Shown here piece after piece: positions 8,706 through 15,838 of a DNA stretch of 46,246 bases. The stretch spans positions 1 through 46,246 of the forward strand of contig NYYH01000031.1 in assembly GCA_002686705.1 (NCBI GenBank), written 5' to 3'. Position 1 is the first letter of the stretch, and every line of letters begins with the position of its first letter. The DNA is from Bacteroidota bacterium. GTDB lineage: Bacteria > Bacteroidota > Bacteroidia > Bacteroidales > F082. The translations under genes and the position numbers were made by a program. The notes under the pieces were generated by a model. It did not search any database. It had not been told where the DNA came from and saw nothing but the letters and a program-made list of their open reading frames with translations.

Positions 8706-9701
8706 TTAATTAAGTAAGTTTATTAATTGTTCGTTTTTAATAGTTATTGCACATTTGAAATGTTCCTTCGGGCATTCTTTTAGCCCATGTAATCCGCATG
8801 GCTTGCACCCTAATTGCTCTTTTGTTTGAATAACATGAGCATTATCCGACAATGGTCCGAACCCATATTCAGGAACCGTAGAACAGTATATAGCAGCAAC
8901 TTGCGCATTCATAGCTGAGGCCATATGCATTGGAGCCGAATCATTTACATAATTCATTACCGCATCACGCATAAGAGCGGATGATTGCAGAAAAGTTAGT
9001 TTTCCAGCCATATTAAGGCTTAGCTGGTGATGTGATTTATCAATTATTCTCTCGCACAAATCTCTTTCTTTTGGCGATCCAAGCAAATAAACCGTTATAT
9101 CTTTTTCAATTAATGATAAAAATTCAACCCATTGCTGTTCAGGGAACTGTTTTGTAAACCATAATGAGCCTGGAGAAATTGTGATGTATTTCTTCGTTTT
9201 ATATTGAGAGACCAAAGCCATATCTTGGTTTGAGGGATACAATTTTACAGAAAATGAATCGCTATCCGTTAGATGCTCAATTAATTTCAAGTTACGTTCA
9301 GTTTCATGTGGGCTGTTGGCAGATGTATTAATTGTATGTACAATCCTATTTGTAAAGAATATTGAGAGTGGATTTTTTGCAAACCCCACTTTCATTTCTG
9401 CACCCGAGAATGTTGTAATTAAACCTGAAGAAAAAAAACGTTGTACGTTCACAACCAAATCATACTTTTTGTTTCTGACAATTTTAATTAGCTCTTTTAA
9501 GTGTTTGTACTTTTTTTCTGTCTTATCCCAAACAATCACATGTCGTAATTTTGGATGCTTTAGGAGTATCCCTTCATAACCATATTTTAACAAAAAATCT
9601 ATATGTGCATTAGGGTAAAAATGATGTAGTTTTTCGATAAGTGGGGTGCTTAGAATGACATCTCCAAGTGAGGCAGTTTGTATAATGAGTATTTTTTTCA
9701 C
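8706..9701 (-). CDS. Glycosyltransferase family 9 (heptosyltransferase-like)
   Basis: Transfers a sugar, typically an ADP-heptose, during lipopolysaccharide core assembly on the cytoplasmic face of the inner membrane. The N-terminus KKILIIQTASLGDVILSTPL is the classic GT9 start, with the conserved SLGD. The C-terminal half has 'ISPGSLWFTKQFPEQQWVEF' and the nucleotide-sugar site 'NDSAPMHMASAMNAQVAAIYCSTVPEYGFGPL'. A cysteine cluster near the C-terminus (LGCKPCGLHGLKECP, then FKC) is common in this branch. The 331-residue length is normal. It is the first gene of a two-gene unit with yrdC; a TATATTTGC -7 element lies at 9736-9744 on the same strand. Exact acceptor and sugar cannot be told from sequence. 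Confidence 0.92.
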   Translation of the reverse strand: MKKILIIQTASLGDVILSTPLIEKLHHFYPNAHIDFLLKYGYEGILLKHPKLRHVIVWDKTEKKYKHLKELIKIVRNKKYDLVVNVQRFFSSGLITTFSGAEMKVGFAKNPLSIFFTNRIVHTINTSANSPHETERNLKLIEHLTDSDSFSVKLYPSNQDMALVSQYKTKKYITISPGSLWFTKQFPEQQWVEFLSLIEKDITVYLLGSPKERDLCERIIDKSHHQLSLNMAGKLTFLQSSALMRDAVMNYVNDSAPMHMASAMNAQVAAIYCSTVPEYGFGPLSDNAHVIQTKEQLGCKPCGLHGLKECPKEHFKCAITIKNEQLINLLN

Positions 9702-9736
9702 TTATACGGTTATATTTTCAAAATAATCATTTTTTG

Positions 9737-9744
9737 CAAATATA
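9737..9744 (-). promoter_or_regulatory. -7 element of the glycosyltransferase-yrdC operon
   Basis: Reverse strand TATATTTG followed by C matches TAnnTTTGC, 35 bp upstream of the glycosyltransferase start. No convincing -33 TTTG. Confidence 0.5.
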
Positions 9745-9951
9745 CATACACACGATGAAAGATTACGATTAAGGTTCTGCTTTCTTCAGTTTGTTTGAAT
9801 AATAATAGTCCTGAATTATATCGAAACATACTTTTACAAAATTCGATGCCTTATTTAGACAAATTTTTAATTTTCATTATTTAATTATTATTAGACATAA
9901 GTTGCTATTTTTACAACAATCTATTTACAATAAAATTAATTATTAAGATAA

Positions 9952-10938
9952 ATGGCAAATCTTGAAACAACTTACATGGGTTTAAAGCTCAAAAACCCAA
10001 TAATTGTTGGCAGTTCGGGTTTAACAAACTCCATTGAGAATGTTATTGAAATCACAAAAGAAGGAGCAGGTGCAGTTGTTTTGAAATCACTGTTTGAAGA
10101 ACAGATAATACAAACCGCGAATCGTATTTTTGAGCAGGATGAATTGAACAACTATTATCCAGAGGCTTTAGATTATATTCAGAATTATAGTGCTGAAAAT
10201 GATATAGCCACTTACTTGAATTTAATTACTGAATGCAAAGCAAAAGTTGATATACCTATAATTGCTTCAATAAATTGTATGACTAGTAATGAATGGGTGA
10301 ACTTTGCAAAAAGCATTGAAGATGCGGGTGCTGATGGCCTTGAATTGAATATTTTCATATTACCATCAAACCCTAATAAGAGTAGTACTGACAATGAAAA
10401 AATATATTTCGATATTGTTGAAAAAGTAACGAAGATTGTAAATATTCCAGTTGCGTTGAAATTAAGCTACTACTTTTCGGGATTAGCAAAAACAATGGAA
10501 ATGCTTTCGTGGACGGGAATTAAGAGCCTTGTTTTGTTCAACCGTTTCTTCTCTCCCGATATTGATATCAACAGTTTTGAGATAAAGTCAACAAATGTTT
10601 TCAGTTCACCTACAGAACTGTCACAGTCACTCAGGTGGGTGGCAATGTTAAGTGAAAATGTGAAGTGTGACATTGCCGCTTCAACCGGTGTTCATGATGG
10701 AAAAGCTGCTATTAAACAAATCTTGGCTGGCGCTAAAGCTGTTCAGATAGCTTCTGTACTATACAAAAAGGGATTTAAAGAAATACAATTCATGGTGAAT
10801 GCAATTAACGATTGGATGGACAAAAAGAATTTTAATTCAATTGAAGAGTTCAGAGGAAAAATGAGCATCAAACAATCAAATAATCCTGCAGCTTATGAAC
10901 GCGTTCAATTCATGAAATATTATTCCGGTATTGAATAA
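9952..10938 (+). CDS. Dihydroorotate dehydrogenase-like FMN TIM-barrel protein
   Basis: The 328-residue protein starts NLETTYMGLKLKNPIIVGSS, the opening of class 1 DHODH / PreA-like barrels, and ends with the FMN-phosphate region 'DIAASTGVHDGKAAIKQILAGAKAVQIASVLY'. The loop that in class 1A PyrD reads N-x-S-C-P-N and carries the catalytic Cys is here N133-IFILPSNPNKSS, without Cys or an obvious Ser in place. It is therefore probably not the pyrimidine-synthesis enzyme but a member of the 'DHODH-like' group found in this phylum, of unknown substrate. No electron-transfer subunit (PyrK) lies next to it. No clear -7 promoter match seen upstream. Confidence 0.85.
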   Translation: MANLETTYMGLKLKNPIIVGSSGLTNSIENVIEITKEGAGAVVLKSLFEEQIIQTANRIFEQDELNNYYPEALDYIQNYSAENDIATYLNLITECKAKVDIPIIASINCMTSNEWVNFAKSIEDAGADGLELNIFILPSNPNKSSTDNEKIYFDIVEKVTKIVNIPVALKLSYYFSGLAKTMEMLSWTGIKSLVLFNRFFSPDIDINSFEIKSTNVFSSPTELSQSLRWVAMLSENVKCDIAASTGVHDGKAAIKQILAGAKAVQIASVLYKKGFKEIQFMVNAINDWMDKKNFNSIEEFRGKMSIKQSNNPAAYERVQFMKYYSGIE

Positions 10939-11024
10939 CCCATTGTTTAATTAAGAGTTATTATTAGAAATTGATACTTCAGGTTTTTACTAAATTTATT
11001 TACTTTAGTAAAAAATTACTACTT

Positions 11025-12548
11025 ATGAGAAAGTATTCAAGACAATTACGCCTGGTTATTCTTTTGTCAGGATTAATCATAAGTACTCTTTCACATGGCC
11101 AGTTAATGAACCACTATTGGTCGTTTAATTTCAATTCACAATCATCATTACTTTCAGGAGCTGTTGTTGCAGGTGATGGAGGTAATACATCAATTTTCTT
11201 TAATCCTGCAACCATATCCGAAATAAAAAATGGGTCTAACCTGTCGTTTGCTGCTTCATTACTAACTTGGGGAGTATATTATTTTAAAGATGCGCTAGGT
11301 ACCGATATAGATATTACAAATCTCTATTTTAATGTTCAACCCCAGTTTATATCATACAGTTATCGACCAAAAGATAGCAAGTTTGCTTTGGCATTTACTT
11401 TTTTAACACGGATGAAGGAACGTTTTGATATAAATTATTACAACTCACGGGAAATAGATTTAATTAGTAGTAGCCCAGGTCTCGAAAACTATAATGTAGC
11501 CTACAGATATTTTCTGGAATATTCAGATAATTGGTTTGGTGTCGCAGGCTCATATGATATCTCTGAGAAATTCAAAATCGGAGCAAGCTTATTTATTTCA
11601 GCTGCTTATTTTTCATATCGAACTTCAACAACTACAATTGCTTTCTCTACTACTGACACTTTGTGGGTAGATGGAGTTCCTAATCCAGCACTTGTTTCTG
11701 ATGCAGCGGACATAGAAACATTCAGATTTATTGATTACAGATTAATTGCCAAACTTGGGTTTACTTACGTATTAGATAAATGGAGATTCGGGCTAAACTT
11801 TACAACGCAATCGTTCTCGTTATTTTCAACTAAGAAGGAAGCGTATCGTGAGCAAAGGATGAGTAATATTACAAACCAAGATACAGGCGAATTCATGCCC
11901 GGTTATGTTATCGTAAATGGCCAAACTAAAAGAAACCTTGACGCAAGAATAAAATTTCCTTTTTCAGTTTCTTTTGGATTTATTTATGAAATCAATAGTG
12001 CTAACAACCGGTTATATTTTACAATGGAATACTTTTCTCACATTAAGCCATACAAAATGATAGATACACCTGTAAGAGAAGATATTACATCAGACATTAT
12101 TTATGACAAGCTCGATAATAAGGATTGGTTATCTATAGTAGATGTTGCCAGACCTGTATTAAATGTTGCTGTTGGATACAGATGGGAATTAAATAAGGAT
12201 TTAATGTTTTTAAGTGGAATTCGTACCGATTTCAATAATATTATCAATGCAAATTACAAAGAGTACTCAGATTATAATACGGTTAATACTGCTGATATAA
12301 ATATATATCACCTCACAGGTGGTGTTCAATTTTATTTTTTAAAGAGATATCAATTGGTGGCTGGTGGAGAGTTCTCATTTGGATATGACAAAAACCAAAG
12401 ACAGATTGCAAATTTCTCAGATCCTGTTGAATACAATGCTGAAGATAACAGAGTGCTTCAAGGTCCACTTGAAGACAAAATGGATGTATATTTTTTTGGG
12501 GTTAACATATATATCTCGGCAACATTTAGGTTTGGTGGAAATAAATAA
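11025..12548 (+). CDS. FadL/OmpP1-like outer membrane beta-barrel protein
   Basis: Predicted outer-membrane channel of 507 residues from the ATG at 11025. This start places a clean signal peptide (KYSRQLRLVILLSGLIISTL, cleavage near SHGQ); the longer reading from a TTG at 10971 would bury it. The mature start '..SSLLSGAVVAGDGGNTSIFFNPATISEI' is the FadL/TodX pattern (N-terminal hatch with NPA), then alternating aromatic/polar strands to a C-terminal strand. FadL homologues admit fatty acids or other hydrophobic molecules; the substrate here is unknown. TACTTTAG at 11001-11008 is a possible weak -7 element. First of six same-strand envelope genes. Confidence 0.82.
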   Translation: MRKYSRQLRLVILLSGLIISTLSHGQLMNHYWSFNFNSQSSLLSGAVVAGDGGNTSIFFNPATISEIKNGSNLSFAASLLTWGVYYFKDALGTDIDITNLYFNVQPQFISYSYRPKDSKFALAFTFLTRMKERFDINYYNSREIDLISSSPGLENYNVAYRYFLEYSDNWFGVAGSYDISEKFKIGASLFISAAYFSYRTSTTTIAFSTTDTLWVDGVPNPALVSDAADIETFRFIDYRLIAKLGFTYVLDKWRFGLNFTTQSFSLFSTKKEAYREQRMSNITNQDTGEFMPGYVIVNGQTKRNLDARIKFPFSVSFGFIYEINSANNRLYFTMEYFSHIKPYKMIDTPVREDITSDIIYDKLDNKDWLSIVDVARPVLNVAVGYRWELNKDLMFLSGIRTDFNNIINANYKEYSDYNTVNTADINIYHLTGGVQFYFLKRYQLVAGGEFSFGYDKNQRQIANFSDPVEYNAEDNRVLQGPLEDKMDVYFFGVNIYISATFRFGGNK

Positions 12549-12588
12549 TTGATATTTTTAACTAAAATAGTATATAACAAAAAAGATA

Positions 12589-12596
12589 TAAATTTG
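12589..12596 (+). promoter_or_regulatory. Possible -7 element before the DUF4136-type lipoprotein
   Basis: TAAATTTG matches TAnnTTTG, 44 bp upstream of the ATG at 12641. No -33 box is seen, so the gene may instead be read from the upstream porin transcript. Confidence 0.35.
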
Positions 12597-12640
12597 TACT
12601 ATAAAACAAATCATTTAATAACCTTTTCAAAAAAATAGTT

Positions 12641-13300
12641 ATGTTGAGAAAAATTTCATCTATTAAATTACTGCTGGTAATAATTTTACCATCAGCTATT
12701 CTAATGTTATCATCATGTTATCCTGATGACAGCATTAGCCCAACGGAAACAGATATAGTTGTAACAAACTACTACGATTCCGTCACCTTTAGTAATTATA
12801 GTAATTATTATATGCCTGACACCATTCTACCACTTGATACAGCCTCAATCCCTAAAGACCAACCCAAAGCTTTGATTTTGGGGACAATTGCTACGAATAT
12901 GGAAAGCATGGGGTACACTCGGATTGACGGATCTGACACAACCATTACTCCTCATCTGGTTGTAATTGCTTCAAGTATTATTACAAAAAATATTAGTGTA
13001 TATTATTGGTATCCATATTACGGTCCCGGTTGGGGATGGGGAGGTTGGGGTTACCCAGGATGGGGCTACCCAGGATATTATCCACCCGTTCCTTATGTAA
13101 CCTCATATACAACGGGGACTCTTCGAATTGAAATGTTTAATCCTTCAGATATCAGAGTGATAGATAATGATACTATCCACCCTGTGTATTGGATGGCAGG
13201 AATAAACGGAGTGCTTCAGGGATCAAACATTGACTCAAGAATAAAAAGCACAATCGATCAGGCCTTTAAGCAATCACCTGAACTAAAAACTGGAAATTAA
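12641..13300 (+). CDS. DUF4136-type lipoprotein
   Basis: 219 residues with a lipoprotein signal: KISSIKLLLVIILP...LMLSSCYPDD, lipobox cysteine at about residue 26, so it is likely anchored in the outer membrane. The body has the DUF4136-like layout: a 'YYDSVTFSNYSNYYMPDT' beta start, a helix (PKALILGTIATNMESMGYTRI), 'PHLVVIASS', and a C-terminal 'WMAGINGVLQG..IDSRIKSTIDQAFKQSP'. A segment rich in G, W, Y and P (about residues 125-150) sits in the middle, with a short DNA repeat. Function unknown. It is 25 bp upstream of the next beta-barrel gene. Confidence 0.75.
   Translation: MLRKISSIKLLLVIILPSAILMLSSCYPDDSISPTETDIVVTNYYDSVTFSNYSNYYMPDTILPLDTASIPKDQPKALILGTIATNMESMGYTRIDGSDTTITPHLVVIASSIITKNISVYYWYPYYGPGWGWGGWGYPGWGYPGYYPPVPYVTSYTTGTLRIEMFNPSDIRVIDNDTIHPVYWMAGINGVLQGSNIDSRIKSTIDQAFKQSPELKTGN
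13020..13085 (+). repeat. Short imperfect G/W/Y/P-coding repeat
   Basis: Inside the lipoprotein gene the motif TACCCAGGATGGGGC and its relatives recur, encoding GWGWGGWGYPGWGYPGYYPP. Such Gly-aromatic loops are often inserted in DUF4136 lipoproteins; length may vary between strains. Confidence 0.5.
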
Positions 13301-13325
13301 TTTTAATCCTTAAGCAAACTAACTC

Positions 13326-13925
13326 ATGAAAAAAAATAAGATATTTTTAACAGGAATTTTTGTAGTACTTATTAGCTTTTCTTCGATGGCACAAGGTGGT
13401 GGAATTTGGAGTTTCAACTGGAATATGGGTTTCCCAATGGGGACTACCAAAGATTTTATTGGTAATCCATCATTTAGGGGTTTCTCAATTGAAGGACGCG
13501 GTTTTGTTACCGATCAGATAACCGTTGGCGGTATTGGCGCCTGGAGCGTTTTTTATGAAAATCTCGATTGGACACTTCAAGAACAAAATACTACTAAAAC
13601 ATATGGTTACAAAAGGAGATATTTGAATGTGATGCCTCTGATGGTTACAGCACATTACTATTTCTCTCAAGGACAAATACAACCCTATATCGGAACTGGT
13701 ATTGGTCCTTATTATATAGAATCACGTGATTTTATGGGCATGTATTATGTTCAAGGAAAAGAATGGCATTTTGGCGTAGCTCCTGAAGTTGGAGTTATAA
13801 TGCCATTTGGCAGCAGCAATGCTGGCGTGAATGTAAATTTTAAATACAATCTCGCTGCTAAAACAAAAAACCAACCTTCATATTCATGGCTAGGAATTAA
13901 TATTGGCATTTCTTACATATTCTAA
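13326..13925 (+). CDS. Small outer membrane beta-barrel protein
   Basis: 199 residues with signal peptide KKNKIFLTGIFVVLISFSSM-AQG. The mature part alternates aromatic and polar residues in about eight predicted strands, with 'GFSIEGRGFVTDQITVGGIGAWSVFYE', 'QPYIGTGIGPYYIE' and a closing strand 'SYSWLGINIGISYIF' that ends in phenylalanine, the usual BamA recognition signal. This fits the OmpW/OMP_b-brl group. Role unknown; a structural or small-solute barrel is likely. It is followed by a strong terminator, so it closes the first half of the envelope cluster. Confidence 0.75.
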   Translation: MKKNKIFLTGIFVVLISFSSMAQGGGIWSFNWNMGFPMGTTKDFIGNPSFRGFSIEGRGFVTDQITVGGIGAWSVFYENLDWTLQEQNTTKTYGYKRRYLNVMPLMVTAHYYFSQGQIQPYIGTGIGPYYIESRDFMGMYYVQGKEWHFGVAPEVGVIMPFGSSNAGVNVNFKYNLAAKTKNQPSYSWLGINIGISYIF

Positions 13926-13950
13926 AAGTTATTCTTCATAAAATGATCAG

Positions 13951-13990
13951 CCGGGGAGATTGCCATATACAGTTTTCCCGGTTTTTTATT
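13951..13990 (+). terminator. Rho-independent terminator after the small beta-barrel gene
   Basis: CCGGGGA (13951-13957) pairs with TTCCCGG (13975-13981, one G-T pair), followed by six T. It lies 25 bp after the stop at 13925. It also shows that the long reading from 13943 into the next gene is artificial and that translation there starts at 14024. Confidence 0.85.
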
Positions 13991-14023
13991 ACATTTACCT
14001 CCAATATCACTATAGAGAGTGAA

Positions 14024-14829
14024 ATGAAGAAGACAATTTTCATGATATCTATACTAATTTTAGCGATTACCTACTCTGTACAAGGTCAACTAGAAAATAA
14101 TATGCAATGCCTTGAGGGCAAAGAATTTCTAGGCCAAACGAAGGTCAAAAAACAAGAGTCCACTAACCTGGTTCTTAAAAGAAATATCCTTAAGTGGAAT
14201 ATTACTCCAATGATCTGGAATTATAGGAACATTAATATTTCTTACGAAAGAGTTACTTCAAATCATCGTTCATTCTCTGTAAATGCTGGATTCTTTGTAC
14301 TTCCTTCAATCAGTTTGGCCGACAGTTTCAATATTCAAAAAAACAAAAAAAATTGGGGATTCACAAATCTGGTGATAAACGATTCTATTTTAAAAAGCGA
14401 AATCCAAGTTTAGCACCGGATGGCTTATACTGGGGTATTTTCGGTTCTGTTCATTACTATGAATTTGAGAGTAGTTTCAAAATAGTGAATAGTACAATCG
14501 CAAAAGGGGATCTGATCTTAAACGGAAACATAGGTATAATAAGTGCCGGAGTTGAGCTTGGATATCAATTTGTTCTTAAAAATAATTTAACAATCGATTT
14601 GATCTTTATTGGTCCTGCATTAGCCACATATTCAGCCAAATTGGGGATAAGTGGTAATTTACAGGTAGATAAAGATAGTGAGTATATTCAAGCTATTTAC
14701 GATGTGCTGGTGGCAAGATTCCCAGGAATTGATAAACTTCTTGAAGAAAAATCAATAAAAGACAATGGTTCTTTGTTTACTTTCGGTCCGGGATTAAGAT
14801 ATATGATCCAAATAGGTTACAGGTTCTAA
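14024..14829 (+). pseudogene. Outer membrane beta-barrel protein interrupted by a -1 frameshift at an A-run
   Basis: The gene starts at 14024 (signal peptide KKTIFMISILILAITYSVQGQ). It reads as a beta-barrel to about residue 107 (NAGFFVLPSISLADSFN), then meets A7-C-A8 at 14337-14352. Staying in frame gives a short tail ending at 14413. Moving back one base gives a well-formed continuation, GDKRFYFKKRNPSLAPDGLYWG and onward, ending at 14829 with the barrel strand 'YMIQIGYRF'. The two halves together make a normal barrel of about 268 residues resembling DUF3575-type proteins. The break is due to a sequencing or assembly error, a real or phase-variable indel, or programmed slippage: CAA-AAA-AAC is a correctly phased A-AAA-AAC site. 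Confidence 0.75.
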
Positions 14830-14847
14830 CATTTAATTATTATAAAT

Positions 14848-15789
14848 ATGAAAACTTTTATAACATCATTATTTTCGCTAATAATATTAATTAGCACACT
14901 TGCTGCTCAACAACAAATGCAAAATCCCGGATTTGAACAATGGGAAGATGTTGAAGTTGGCACAGATGAACCAAAACACTGGAGTTCGATAAAAACATCA
15001 GACGATCCAGGCCTTAATGGTTTTGCCCCTGTTGTATGGGGAAGAAGTACCGATGCTCATTCTGGTAATTATTCTCTAAGCCTATTTAATTTTTATGTGG
15101 CTTTAATTAATGATGTAGCTACAGGAATGATAACAAATGGACGCGTTCATGCAAATTTGAATACTGATTCGAGTTATGTATTTACAGATGTGAATAATAA
15201 ACAATGGCACGGAGTGCTAACTGACAGACCAGATAGTATTGCAGGCTGGTTTAAATGCAATCCTGCTATAGGCGATTTTGGTACTGTTAAATTTCTGTTG
15301 CACACAGGAGAAGCCCATATACCTGGTTATTTAAACAATTCCATAGCTGAAGCTAATTATGAACTACCCACACAAGAAGTAACTCAATGGACTAGATTTT
15401 TAGCACCTTTTATTTACACTTCTAGTAGCAACCCTGAGTATTTTCTTGCCGTTATAACTTCAGGCAATGGTACTGATGCATTAGAAGGAAGTACTGCTCT
15501 TTTCGATGATTTTGAGTTCATCTATAACGGAAATTCAGTAAATGAGTTATCTGAAAACCATTTCGAAGTAATTGTGAAAAACCAACAATTAATTTTCCTT
15601 ATTGGAGATAACAACAAGCAGTTATATGAGTTAAGATTAGTTGATATTAATGGACAAACCGTGCTAAAAAGTCAAATTACATCTGGTGAAAACAGCACAG
15701 TTAATATTGGGGAACTACCTATGGGTTTATATATAGTAATTGCCAATAATTCGCAAAAAGCATTTACAAGAAAAGTAATAATCAATTGA
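14848..15789 (+). CDS. PCMD-domain exported protein with T9SS C-terminal sorting signal
   Basis: 313 residues. Signal peptide KTFITSLFSLIILISTLAAQ, then a putative carbohydrate metabolism domain (PCMD) of about 220 residues opening with QNPGFEQWEDV and containing 'WGRSTDAHSGNYSLSLFN' and 'ALFDDFEFIYNG'. The last 80 residues are a type A T9SS sorting domain: 'ELRLVDINGQTVLKSQ...VNIGELPMGLYIVIANNSQKAFTRKVIIN'. The protein should cross the outer membrane by type IX secretion and be anchored or released at the surface. It is 18 bp after the frameshifted barrel and 49 bp before the TonB receptor. Domain name comes from similarity to PCMD families; sugar binding is inference. Confidence 0.82.
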   Translation: MKTFITSLFSLIILISTLAAQQQMQNPGFEQWEDVEVGTDEPKHWSSIKTSDDPGLNGFAPVVWGRSTDAHSGNYSLSLFNFYVALINDVATGMITNGRVHANLNTDSSYVFTDVNNKQWHGVLTDRPDSIAGWFKCNPAIGDFGTVKFLLHTGEAHIPGYLNNSIAEANYELPTQEVTQWTRFLAPFIYTSSSNPEYFLAVITSGNGTDALEGSTALFDDFEFIYNGNSVNELSENHFEVIVKNQQLIFLIGDNNKQLYELRLVDINGQTVLKSQITSGENSTVNIGELPMGLYIVIANNSQKAFTRKVIIN

Positions 15790-15838
15790 TGCTAATCATC
15801 TCTACTAACCAAAACATAAACAACTTTTGTTGATCTGC

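Noticed and set aside
13943..14023. Longer N-terminus of the frameshifted barrel gene from ATG 13943
   Set aside because: The segment lies over a strong terminator (13951-13990) and would put 27 residues before a normal signal peptide; 14024 is the sensible start.
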